Positions 44,241-52,662 of a stretch of DNA of 54,949 nucleotides are shown here, in pieces. A program made the translations under genes and the position numbers. The notes below the pieces were generated by a model. The model had not been told where the DNA came from and searched no databases. It saw nothing but the letters and a program-made list of their open reading frames with translations. Source of the DNA: Desulfallas thermosapovorans DSM 6562. Its GTDB lineage: Bacteria; Bacillota; Desulfotomaculia; Desulfotomaculales; Desulfallaceae. Every line of letters starts with the position of its first letter. The stretch's first letter is position 1. The DNA is taken from positions 1 to 54,949 of the forward strand of contig NZ_VNHM01000017.1 of the NCBI RefSeq assembly GCF_008124625.1, written 5' to 3'.

Positions 44241-46060
44241 GCATATACCAAACCCATATCACAGATGTACTAATCGTAGGTGCGGGCCTGGCCGGTGAGA
44301 GAATTGCCGTGGAAGCGGCTATGCATGGACATGACGTAATATTGCTCAGCCTGGTACCGCCGCGACGTTCCCACAGCACCGCGGCTCAAGGCGGTATGCA
44401 GGCCTCTCTGGGCAACTGCGCCATGGGTGAAGGCGACAACCCCGACGTACACTTTGCAGACACCGTCAAAGGTTCCGACTGGGGCTGTGACCAGGAAGTG
44501 GCCAGACTATTCGTGGAAAACGCACCCCTGGCGGTGCGGGAGATGGCCATCTGGGGCGTACCCTGGAGCCGGGTGGTGGCGGGCCAGCGTAAACTGCCCG
44601 ACGGACGGGTGATTGAAGAGAAAAAGGAAAAAGAGGGTTTAATCACTGCCCGGGACTTCGGCGGCACCGCCAAATGGCGGACTTGTTATACCGCCGACGG
44701 CACAGGCCATACCCTGCAGTACACCATGGACAGCATGGTGCTCAAACTGGGCATTACGGTACATGACCGTACCGAGGCCATCTCCCTTATTCACGATGGA
44801 GAACAGTGCATCGGCGTGGTGGCCCGCTGCCTCCGCACCGGTGACTTAAGGGTATACATTGCCAAAACAACCGTCATCTGTACCGGAGGCTACGGACGGC
44901 TGTACAGCGCCTCCACCAACGCGGTAATCAACGAAGGTAACGGTATGTTCGTGGCCTTGAACACGGGCGTTGTACCCCTGGGAAACATGGAAGCCGTGCA
45001 GTTCCACCCCACGGGCATGGTGCCGGTATGGATATTGATCACCGAGGGTGCCCGGGGCGACGGCGGTTACCTGCTGGATAAAAATTTATACCGGTTTATG
45101 CCCGATTACGAGCCCAAGAAAAAGGAACTGGCCTCCCGGGACGTGGTATCCCGCCGCATGACTCAACACATGCGGGCCGGCTATGGTGTAGACAGCCCCT
45201 ACGGGCCGCACCTGTGGCTGGACATCCGGCACCTGGGCGCCCAGCACATTAATACCAACCTGCGGGAAATCGCCAACATTGCCCGCAACTTTGCCGGTGT
45301 AGACCCGGTGAAAGATTTAATACCCGTGCGCCCCACCCAGCACTACAGCATGGGCGGCGTGCGTACCAACAAAGACGGCGCGGCCTATGGCCTTAAAAAC
45401 CTGTTTGCCGCAGGCGAAGCGGCCTGCTGGGACCTGCACGGATTTAACCGCCTGGGCGGCAACTCCCTGGCTGAAACCATTACCGCCGGCCGGATTATCG
45501 GTAAAAAGGTGGCCGAGTACACCAAGGACGCCACCATATCATATAATTACAAACTGGTTGATGACGCCGTTAAAGAACAGGAAAACCGCATCAAAGCACT
45601 GGTGCACGGTTGGAACGGCAAAGAAAACGTTTACGAAGTCCGCAACGCCATGGAAAAGAACCTGATGGATTACGTGGGCATTTTCCGCAACGGTAAAGAC
45701 CTGCAAAAAGCAGTCGACAACCTGCGGGAAGTATACCATCGCTCACTGAAGATTGGCTTAAGGTCCAACGGAGAAGGACCCAACCCGGAACTGGCTCAAG
45801 CGCTGCGCATGCCCGGTATGGTACGCCTGGCATTGTGCATAGCCTACGGCGCGCTGATGCGTACCGAAAGCCGCGGCAGTCATGCCCGGGAGGATTACCC
45901 CAAACGGGACGACGTCAACTGGCTGAAGCGCACCCTGGCTTACTGGCCGGACGGCGCGGATCTGCCCGAATTGAAATATGAGCCTGTCAAGATCACCGAA
46001 CTGCCACCGGGAGACCGCGGTTACGGCGAATCCTCGGCTCAATCAAAAGGAGGCAAATAA
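44237..46060 (+). CDS. sdhA: Fumarate reductase/succinate dehydrogenase flavoprotein subunit
   Basis: Carries covalent FAD and the fumarate/succinate site. FAD motif DVLIVGAGLAGERIAVEAAM at the start, the flavin-linking histidine in SHSTAAQGGMQASLGN, catalytic region QFHPTGM, ITEGARGDGGYLLD, the active-site arginine region RPTQHYSMGGVRTN, and GFNRLGGNSLAET. ATG 44237 follows aggaggtaccct and overlaps the sdhC stop; a longer open frame to 44123 lies within sdhC. 607 residues. Second gene of the CAB operon. Confidence 0.96.
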   Translation: MSIYQTHITDVLIVGAGLAGERIAVEAAMHGHDVILLSLVPPRRSHSTAAQGGMQASLGNCAMGEGDNPDVHFADTVKGSDWGCDQEVARLFVENAPLAVREMAIWGVPWSRVVAGQRKLPDGRVIEEKKEKEGLITARDFGGTAKWRTCYTADGTGHTLQYTMDSMVLKLGITVHDRTEAISLIHDGEQCIGVVARCLRTGDLRVYIAKTTVICTGGYGRLYSASTNAVINEGNGMFVALNTGVVPLGNMEAVQFHPTGMVPVWILITEGARGDGGYLLDKNLYRFMPDYEPKKKELASRDVVSRRMTQHMRAGYGVDSPYGPHLWLDIRHLGAQHINTNLREIANIARNFAGVDPVKDLIPVRPTQHYSMGGVRTNKDGAAYGLKNLFAAGEAACWDLHGFNRLGGNSLAETITAGRIIGKKVAEYTKDATISYNYKLVDDAVKEQENRIKALVHGWNGKENVYEVRNAMEKNLMDYVGIFRNGKDLQKAVDNLREVYHRSLKIGLRSNGEGPNPELAQALRMPGMVRLALCIAYGALMRTESRGSHAREDYPKRDDVNWLKRTLAYWPDGADLPELKYEPVKITELPPGDRGYGESSAQSKGGK

Positions 46061-46821
46061 TGGCTGATCGTGAGTTAACCTTTGAAATATTTCGCTATAA
46101 TCCTGCCAAACCCGAAATCAAGCCGCGTATGCAAACGTATAAACTAAAGGAAACCACGGGCATGACCATATTTGTGGCCCTGAATATGATTCGGGAAGAA
46201 CAGGATCCGTCATTGATGTTTGATTTTGTGTGCCGGGCCGCCATTTGCGGTTCATGCGCCATGATTATAAACGGTCGTCCCCGGCTGGCCTGTAAAACCT
46301 TGACCAGTACACTGCCCCGGACAATTAAATTGTTCCCGCTGCCAGTGTTTAAATTGATCGGTGATTTGTCCGTGGACACCGGCACCTGGTTCAGGCACCT
46401 GTCCATAAGGACCGAATCCTGGGTGCATACCAGTAAGACCTTTGACCCCACGAAAGAGGAAGAACGCATGGATAACAAAATCGCCCTGGAAATTTATGAA
46501 GCGGAGCGCTGCATTGAGTGCGGCTGTTGCATAGCAGGCTGCGCCACCGCCAATATCCGGGACGAGTTTCTGGGCGCAGCAGGCATCAACCGGGTGGCCA
46601 GGTTCATGGTAGACCCCCGGGACGAGCGCACCCCTGAGGAATATTTTGAAGTGGTGGGTTCCGAGGAAGGTGCCTTCGGCTGCATGGGTCTGATGGCCTG
46701 TGACGACAACTGTCCCATGGAACTGCCCCTGCAAATGCAGCTGGCCTTTGTCCGGCGCAAAATAGCCTCCATCGGCCTGGGTATAAAGCAAGAGAAAAAA
46801 ATCAAGATGGGTATCGGTTAA
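46060..46821 (+). CDS. sdhB: Fumarate reductase/succinate dehydrogenase iron-sulfur subunit
   Basis: Links the flavin to the membrane haems through three Fe-S clusters. The 2Fe-2S ligands are in CRAAICGSC and LACKTL; the 4Fe-4S and 3Fe-4S ligands are in CIECGCCIAGC and CMGLMACDDNCPMELP. The 253 residues are normal. The ATG shares one base with the flavoprotein stop (taATG) after an aaaggaggc site. Last gene of the operon. The genes fit either direction of catalysis; quinone chemistry would decide. Confidence 0.96.
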   Translation: MADRELTFEIFRYNPAKPEIKPRMQTYKLKETTGMTIFVALNMIREEQDPSLMFDFVCRAAICGSCAMIINGRPRLACKTLTSTLPRTIKLFPLPVFKLIGDLSVDTGTWFRHLSIRTESWVHTSKTFDPTKEEERMDNKIALEIYEAERCIECGCCIAGCATANIRDEFLGAAGINRVARFMVDPRDERTPEEYFEVVGSEEGAFGCMGLMACDDNCPMELPLQMQLAFVRRKIASIGLGIKQEKKIKMGIG

Positions 46822-46838
46822 TCACCGCACCCCTTAAA

Positions 46839-46868
46839 AAGCCTGGCTCCCGTAACGGGGTCAGGCTT
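46839..46868 (+). terminator. Terminator of the fumarate reductase operon
   Basis: AAGCCTG pairs with CAGGCTT, with an inner CCC/GGG stem. The T-run is poor (aaagtttatt), so confidence is moderate. Confidence 0.55.
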
Positions 46869-47031
46869 AAAGTTTATTAAAGTAACCACATTATCTTAAT
46901 AGTTCAATATATAAAATATAGCCCGAAATCACTGCTCTCACAGTGAACTTCTCCCTTCCCTGCATAATTTCCGGCAAATACCTGAATAATAAACAGCGAC
47001 AATGCTATCACTATGCAAAGGGAGGAATTCC

Positions 47032-47733
47032 ATGAAAACAGGAACCCGCGAAGCAATGGTAATCAGTGAAGTATTGCGCAGCAGCGCCAGCATGATTGAC
47101 CATTACAATCTCTACATGGGCAACTGCCAGGACCAGCAACTGCGTTCCATACTGGACCGCCAGCAAAGGCATGCCCTGGACAGTTTCCAGAGACTGACCC
47201 AAATGATGCAAAACCACGGGCTGGACACCAGCAATATCCCCATGCCCACCACCATGTCCATAACAAGCGGCACCATGACTACCACCGCCTCCGCACCGGC
47301 CACCTACGGCACCCAGTGGACTGCGCCACAGTACACTACCGGGCAAACCGGTGCCGCGCCCTACTCCATGCAGTACACCACCGGCAACCAGGGGATGAGC
47401 ATGTCAACGCCCACCCACACAGATGTCCGGATGGGTATGCAAACTCAAACCGGCACCCAGCCCACCACCGCTAGTTTCAACGACCGTGCCATCGCGGAAG
47501 GGGCACTGCAGCTCCACAAGCACGGTGCCAGTACAGTCACCCGGGCCGCTCTGGAATGCTCGGAGCCGCATATCCGCACTGCGTTAACCAGCATGGCCCG
47601 CAACTGCATTGAAATGTCTTACGAACTTTATACCTACATGTCTCAGCGGGGCTGGTATCAACTGCCTGATACTCCGCAAAACTTTATTTCCCATGCACCA
47701 ATGCAGCAGCAACAGCAGTACCCCCAACAATAA
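47032..47733 (+). CDS. CotF-like spore coat protein
   Basis: Two helical CotF/ferritin-like segments flank a low-complexity middle. N-terminal: TREAMVISEVLRSSASMIDH with CQDQQLRSILDRQQRHALDS. Middle (about residues 75-150): T/Q/G/M-rich. C-terminal: DRAIAEGALQLHKHGASTVT with CSEPHIRTALTSMARNCIEM and YELYTYMSQRGWYQ, the CotF hallmark. ATG 47032 follows gggaggaatt; an upstream frame to 47002 has no site. It ends in QQQQQYPQQ. A terminator follows, so it is a single gene, likely expressed in the mother cell. Confidence 0.87.
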   Translation: MKTGTREAMVISEVLRSSASMIDHYNLYMGNCQDQQLRSILDRQQRHALDSFQRLTQMMQNHGLDTSNIPMPTTMSITSGTMTTTASAPATYGTQWTAPQYTTGQTGAAPYSMQYTTGNQGMSMSTPTHTDVRMGMQTQTGTQPTTASFNDRAIAEGALQLHKHGASTVTRAALECSEPHIRTALTSMARNCIEMSYELYTYMSQRGWYQLPDTPQNFISHAPMQQQQQYPQQ

Positions 47734-47754
47734 CATGGCCTACGACAAAAAGAG

Positions 47755-47793
47755 CAGCTGGTCACCGCCTTTGGCGGGGACCAGCTGTTTTAT
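47755..47793 (+). terminator. Terminator of the CotF-like gene
   Basis: CAGCTGGTC pairs with GACCAGCTG, with an inner CCGCC/GGCGG stem, followed by TTTTAT. Confidence 0.85.
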
Positions 47794-47875
47794 CCACTGC
47801 CGGTGATGCCATAATGTTAACCAAATACACGGGAAGTCGAAAATTTAAGCGCGAGTTCCGCTTGCGTACATTGGA

Positions 47876-48586
47876 TTAACAATCAAGCCACCTGGCCAAT
47901 TTGTCCGGGTTAATAATTTTAATCGTTCTCCCCTCGTAAACTATGCTATTCTCATTTTTGAAGGTATTTAACAAAGAGGTTACTGTTTGCCTGGATGTCC
48001 CCACCATACTGGCCAGTTCCTCGTGGGTTAACTGGAGATTGATTTTAATACCATTCTTGGTTTGCTCGCCCATCCGCTCCGCCATCTTGATCAGTATATG
48101 GGCAAGCCTGCTGGGAGCCTGGTGGCATACCATCTCATGGATGATACCCTCGGCCTCCCGCATTCTGATGGCTAATAACGTGGCTACCTTCACGGCCAGG
48201 GAAGGGTGTTTGGCCATTAGCCTTTCAAAATTATTTTTAGTTAGCACCACCACGGTCACGTTACTAATCGCTCCGGCAAAGCAAAGGCGTTCAACGCCCA
48301 ACAGAGTTTCTGCCAGTCCCATAAGCTCCCCCGGGCTTCGCATACTGCCCACATTCACCCGCTTGCCGTCGGCTGAGATTCTGTATATCTTTACCCACCC
48401 GCTTTCCAGCAGGTATACCCTGTCTGCAATATCCCCGGCTGCAAATAATACATGCCCCCTGGGATAACGCACCACTGTCCCGGCCTGCCTGATTAAGGTT
48501 TTTTCCGCACCGGTTAGTACAGGGTCCGCTTTGTATACAGTATTGCCGGTAAATTCCGTTTCGTTTATTTGTATTGCTATTCCCAT
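47876..48586 (-). CDS. CRP/FNR-family transcriptional regulator
   Basis: An N-terminal cyclic-nucleotide-type beta-roll (YPRGHVLFAAGDIADRVYLL then ESGWVKIYRISADGKRV), a dimerisation helix and a C-terminal winged helix (LTHEELASMVGTSRQTVTSL). 236 residues. The recognition helix SRQTVTSLLN has the R-Q pair known from CooA rather than the CRP R-E pair, which fits TGTC/GACA half-sites. It has one cysteine (LCFAGAIS) where CooA has its haem ligands but lacks the neighbouring histidine, and no FNR-type N-terminal cysteine cluster, so the signal is unknown. Two matching palindromes lie upstream, suggesting autoregulation. Confidence 0.93.
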   Translation of the reverse strand: MGIAIQINETEFTGNTVYKADPVLTGAEKTLIRQAGTVVRYPRGHVLFAAGDIADRVYLLESGWVKIYRISADGKRVNVGSMRSPGELMGLAETLLGVERLCFAGAISNVTVVVLTKNNFERLMAKHPSLAVKVATLLAIRMREAEGIIHEMVCHQAPSRLAHILIKMAERMGEQTKNGIKINLQLTHEELASMVGTSRQTVTSLLNTFKNENSIVYEGRTIKIINPDKLARWLDC

Positions 48587-48660
48587 ACCCGTACCCCTAT
48601 ACTCAATAATTATTATTTCTTATAACTGTGATGAAAATATCAGATAATTCAAATTAATTA

Positions 48661-48676
48661 TGTCGCATTGGTGACA
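48661..48676. promoter_or_regulatory. Operator-like palindrome TGTCG-N6-TGACA upstream of the CRP/FNR gene
   Basis: TGTCGCATTGGTGACA, 75 bases before the start codon of the minus-strand regulator gene. Same half-sites and spacing as at 12650. Confidence 0.55.
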
Positions 48677-48706
48677 AGAATTCAGTCTCTTGGCGGACAT
48701 ATAATT

Positions 48707-48722
48707 TGTCAATTGCGCGACA
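48707..48722. promoter_or_regulatory. Operator-like palindrome TGTCA-N6-CGACA upstream of the CRP/FNR gene
   Basis: TGTCAATTGCGCGACA, an exact match to the TGTC(A/G)-N6-(C/T)GACA pattern, 46 bases from the first site. With no other start of a gene nearby, the regulator gene itself is the likely target. Confidence 0.55.
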
Positions 48723-48774
48723 TTGCTATATTTCAACTTGTGACAATACAATTAACCTTTGACAAAGTAAACAT

Positions 48775-49269
48775 TCAGCAATAACTTATAGAAATATTTA
48801 GACCTGAAATTGTTTCAACAAGCTTCATCACAGGTACCGGGTTCATAAAATGCATCCCGATTACCTTCTCCGGGCGACCATTGACGGCGGCAATTTCCGT
48901 AATGGGCAAGGAAGAAGTGTTGGTGGCTAAAATAGCATGCTTGGGTGTAATCTCATCCAATTCTTTAAATATCTTGCCCTTAATTTCCATGTTTTCCACA
49001 GCCGCTTCAATTACAATATCAATGCCAGCAGCATCTTGAAGGCTGGTGGAGGGGCTGATCCGGTTTAAAATAGCTTCCTTTTCCGCCGCGTCCATTTTTC
49101 CCTTGCTAACGTTTTTACTCAGGTTTTTTTCTATAATACCCAGGCCGCGCTGGACAAACTCATCTTTAATATCGTTGAGTAACACTTCCAACCCGGCAAC
49201 TGCAGCTACCTGGGCAATGCCCGAACCCATCTGCCCTGCTCCTACTACCATTACTTTATTTATTTGCAT
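48775..49269 (-). pseudogene. 3-Hydroxybutyryl-CoA dehydrogenase fragment, C-terminal domain lost
   Basis: The N-terminal NAD-binding domain is clear: KVMVVGAGQMGSGIAQVAAV, then ATNTSSLPITEIA and IGMHFMNPVPVMKLVE with the catalytic histidine. The family is about 280 residues; here the match ends after KLVETISGL near residue 156 and the frame stops seven residues later. The C-terminal dimerisation and substrate domain of about 120 residues is missing, so I treat it as a truncated remnant. A ribosome binding site (ggggagaaaag) remains before ATG 49269. Confidence 0.85.
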
Positions 49270-49308
49270 ACCGTTCTTTTCTCCCCTTTATAATGCTTAT
49301 TTTACTTA

Positions 49309-49397
49309 TCAATCTTTAAGCAAGTTTTTCGCTATCACTTTGCGCTGAATCTGGTTAGTACCCTCATAAATTTGGGTTATTTTGGCGTCCCGCACTT
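49309..49397 (-). pseudogene. Acyl-CoA dehydrogenase remnant, last 27 or so codons
   Basis: Reads VRDAKITQIYEGTNQIQRKV then IAKNLLKD and stop, the highly conserved C-terminus of short-chain acyl-CoA dehydrogenases. The rest of the gene is missing, and the fragment is joined directly to the broken regulator upstream. The 3-hydroxybutyryl-CoA dehydrogenase fragment starts 40 bases later. Confidence 0.88.
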
Positions 49398-50299
49398 TCG
49401 CCCCTTATAAGTACCGTAGAACTGGTTTTAGCCGCCCGTCCAGTGGTTTCTTTTAATAATTTGATTTCCGGACTTTCACCAATGATTTTATCTAAACCAA
49501 ACCTCTCCTTGTATACACGGTCAAGCTCGCCCTCGTAATAATCCAACTCCTCCCGGAGCCTGTCCACCTTTTTTCGCCAGGGCATAAAGGTCGTTGACAT
49601 TTTTAAAAGCCACCACACCCAGGGCACCGACAATTTCGTCGCCTTTTTTTATTGGCACCCGGTTGGCCACAATATCATGCCCGTTTACATTCATAATGTA
49701 TCCATACTCGGGCACTCCCTTTTCCATAACCCGGGGGAATTGTGGGTTAGGATAGCAATCATAAACATTCCTGCCAATTAAATCGGAAGCCTTTTTATTT
49801 AACAAACTGGCAAAAGCCTGGTTAACCATGGTAATGATGTAATTTTTATTTACAGCTATAACTCCGTCGGTGGAGAGCTCCAGAATAGTCTGCAATCTTT
49901 CCTGAAGTTCCCGTACCCTTTCGTTTTCGCTATGTAACTCGTTAATTAGTACTTGTAAATTGGTAATATCGTGGAAAACTGCTACAGCCCCCAAAATTTC
50001 ACCATTTATCCTAATTGGATTACGGTTGGTAATATAGGTGCCGCCTTTAAGTTTCAACCTGCGACCCAATTGCGGTATACCGTCCCGCAGGACATCGAGA
50101 ATACCGGTGGCGGGAAAAAACTCTTTTACGTGCCTGCCTATAATACTATTTACGGGAAGTTCCAAAAAATCAGCAACCATTTTATTGCAGTAAATAATAA
50201 CACCATCTCTGTCTATGGCAACAATGGAGTTGCTAGTACTGTTTAAAATATCGTTTATGGATACGGAACTTTTTTTATATGCATCTTCTAATCCCCCAA
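49398..50299 (-). pseudogene. Sigma-54-dependent PAS regulator remnant, frameshifted and truncated
   Basis: Two PAS domains can be read (SNSIVAIDRDGVIIYCNKMV upstream; STDGVIAVNKNYIITMVNQA), followed by the linker REELDYYEGELDRVYKERFG and the start of the AAA+ domain (LDKIIGESPEIKLLKETTGR, then TVLIRGES). The sequence leaves the family exactly where the Walker A GESGTGKE should follow. A frame change occurs at the six-T run 49569-49574. No standard start codon is seen at the 5' end; the PAS frame continues upstream to about 50299. The output domain and HTH are gone. Confidence 0.85.
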
Positions 50300-50492
50300 T
50301 TAATATGTGTGAATATACCGCACAGAAAACTTTGCAAAACTACAATTGATTTTATCCATAAAAATACCGGTCAGTATAACAATGATATTATACTTAAAAG
50401 TAGGGGTTATGATCATTAAACAAAATTTATCAAGTATGATGCTTTCTTTAAAAACAAAAACCGTGAAATCCTGCTATACACAGTCATACTAA

Positions 50493-50528
50493 AAACCCCC
50501 CGGCACAAAACCAGGAGGTCTTTTTAAA
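50493..50528 (-). terminator. Terminator of the etf operon
   Basis: On the minus strand ACCTCCTGG pairs with CCGGGGGGT (with G-T pairs), followed by TTTTTAG. It lies just after the stop of the FAD oxidase gene. Confidence 0.7.
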
Positions 50529-50546
50529 AATCAACTTATAATATCT

Positions 50547-51650
50547 TCATGGTCTTTCGCCCCTATAAAATAACCGCACTTTGCCCGCGTCTTTAAGCCA
50601 GTATGCGGCGGCCAACCGCCCGGTTTCAATTTGCTGGTGATTCTGTTCCTCTACACTACTGCGTGATAACTCGGGATCCGCTTCAAGACTTTCCAGTAAG
50701 GTGTCGTAAAAACTGGTCATCAATTGCCTCTGATACGTGTCCCCGGCTATTACAGCATCAGCAAAGCTGCCCCCGCCACCGGCAAGCATCTCCATAACCA
50801 GCTCCAACTCCCCCGGCGGGCAGTTTATGGACACCAGCATGCAAGTTGCCGGTGGTGGCCCACCGGTTTCATAAAATTCAGGTGCAAGATCGGGTGCCCA
50901 TCGGCGCATTATGTCCGCCAGTTCCGGGTAATTGTCCAGTTTCACGGCAACAACGGCATCCAGTTCCCGGCGGTATTGTTGCCATAGCAATGGCCACACG
51001 CCGGGAACCATATCCATATCCCGGTACTTCATGACCAGCCAGTACTGTTCCCTGCGCCCGGGCAGCAGTTTCAGGTAAATGCCGCTGATCACCGCGTATT
51101 CATACCTATAGCCCCCTAAAATATAGGTAAGCTGGTAATTATCCAAATCCCTGGCTGATCGTTCGCCCACGGTTATTATATTACCACTGGCCAGTACCAG
51201 TTCCAGGCCGCACAGGCAGGCGGTGAGGCACTTAAAGTCGGGTTCGCCTTCGGTAAAACAAGCGGCCACGTTGTCCCCAACGGTTGCCTGTTTATGCTGG
51301 CAATTTCTACCCGGGAAAAAATATCCTGTCTCTCGAGCCGTGTCAATAATTTCATCCACCTCAGCACCGGGCTGGGCAGCAATAATAAGCTGGTCAAGGT
51401 CCAGGCGGATTTGGTCCATTCTATCCAAAGATATTAAAATATCTTCCTGGCGGGCGGCCCCTGTGCCGGGACCCACTGCGTATTTGGCCGCACAGGCGGT
51501 CATACCCGATTGCCTGGCCAGGTTGAATACAGCCGCTATTTCTTCACTTGAAGCCGGCCTGGCCACAATCCTTTCCTTATCCAAGGTAACATTTTGCCGG
51601 CCCAGTAAAGCTGTGAGCTTTGGGGCTATGTGAGCAAATTTATCATCCAC
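50547..51650 (-). CDS. FAD-binding (PCMH-type) oxidoreductase, shortened GlcD-like
   Basis: Residues about 25-200 are a PCMH-type FAD domain: ARPASSEEIAAVFNLARQSG, the PP-loop VGPGTGAARQEDILIS, and TVGDNVAACFTEGEPDFKC with the LELVLASGNIITVG strand. GlcD-like enzymes paired with Etf are usually about 460 residues with a His-rich HxGDGN motif in the C-terminal lobe; this protein has 367 and no such motif, and its C-terminal 160 residues diverge. It follows etfA by one base. Possibly a specialised or decaying Etf partner. The substrate is unknown. Confidence 0.8.
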   Translation of the reverse strand: MDDKFAHIAPKLTALLGRQNVTLDKERIVARPASSEEIAAVFNLARQSGMTACAAKYAVGPGTGAARQEDILISLDRMDQIRLDLDQLIIAAQPGAEVDEIIDTARETGYFFPGRNCQHKQATVGDNVAACFTEGEPDFKCLTACLCGLELVLASGNIITVGERSARDLDNYQLTYILGGYRYEYAVISGIYLKLLPGRREQYWLVMKYRDMDMVPGVWPLLWQQYRRELDAVVAVKLDNYPELADIMRRWAPDLAPEFYETGGPPPATCMLVSINCPPGELELVMEMLAGGGGSFADAVIAGDTYQRQLMTSFYDTLLESLEADPELSRSSVEEQNHQQIETGRLAAAYWLKDAGKVRLFYRGERP

Positions 51651-51651
51651 T

Positions 51652-52662
51652 TTAACCGTGCCTCCCGTTTGTTTTCTTTTGGGCTTTAACGGCCTGGATT
51701 AAATGAGCGATCACCGTGGGGGCATCGCCAATTATACCAAGGTCGGCCACATTAAAAATTTGTGAGTCGACATCTTCATTGATGGCAATGACATATTCCG
51801 AGGTAATCATACCTGCCAGGTGCTGTATTTTGCCCGATACCCCGGCCGCAATATATACTTTGGGAGACACAGTTTTACCTGTAAGCCCTATCTGGCGGGC
51901 AAAGGGGGCCCAACCGGCTTCCACGGCAACCCTGGTGGCGCCAAGGCCGGCACCCAGCAAATCGGCCAGCTCCCCCAACAGTAGATAATTCTCTTTATTT
52001 TTCATCCCTTTACCGCCCGTAACCACAATATCGGCATTTTCCAGGTTAATATCCTTTTCCTCATGGCGTACAAAGGATACTAATTTCTCCTGCCAATTAT
52101 CACCGGTGTTATATTGCCTGGTAATCACCTCACCCCTCCTTGACCGGTCATATACGCCGGGTTTTATGGAGCGGGGCCGGACGGTGGCCATCTGGGGCTT
52201 GGTACGGGCGGTTTTAATGGTGGCCATAATATTACCGCCAATAGCCGGTCGAGTCTGCAACAGCAAATTGTCTTTAGGGTCTATATCCAGCTCGGTGCAG
52301 TCAGCGGTTAGACCCGTAGCCAGCCTTGCCGCCGTGATGGGCATAACCGTTCTCCCAAAAGTGGTGGCCGGTGCTATTACTATGCCGGGCTGCTCGGCGC
52401 GGATAGTTTCCAGCAGCAGGCGGGCCGCAGAGGTGACCAGAAAACCGTCCGGCTTACCGCCGGTTACCACCAGCACCCGGTCCGCCCCCCAGTGAACCAG
52501 CTTTTGAAAATCATCCTGCCGGGCACCCAGCACTGCACAGTCCACCTTTACGCCAAGTTTACCGGCAAGTTTTCTCCCCCAGGTGATCATTTCCCAGGTC
52601 AAGTCGTGCACTTTTCCGTTGCGTATTTCCGCCAGCACCATTACATTCGGATTAGCTTCCAT
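51652..52662 (-). CDS. etfA: Electron transfer flavoprotein, alpha subunit
   Basis: The FAD-binding subunit of Etf. The C-terminal FAD signature is clear: ARQIGLTGKTVSPKVYIAAG, SGKIQHLAGM, IAINEDVDSQIFNVADLGII. The N-terminal half is the usual nucleotide-alpha-hydrolase fold. 336 residues, normal. ATG 52662 follows gaggggga and overlaps the end of etfB by 11 bases. It lies between etfB and the FAD oxidoreductase. Confidence 0.95.
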   Translation of the reverse strand: MEANPNVMVLAEIRNGKVHDLTWEMITWGRKLAGKLGVKVDCAVLGARQDDFQKLVHWGADRVLVVTGGKPDGFLVTSAARLLLETIRAEQPGIVIAPATTFGRTVMPITAARLATGLTADCTELDIDPKDNLLLQTRPAIGGNIMATIKTARTKPQMATVRPRSIKPGVYDRSRRGEVITRQYNTGDNWQEKLVSFVRHEEKDINLENADIVVTGGKGMKNKENYLLLGELADLLGAGLGATRVAVEAGWAPFARQIGLTGKTVSPKVYIAAGVSGKIQHLAGMITSEYVIAINEDVDSQIFNVADLGIIGDAPTVIAHLIQAVKAQKKTNGRHG

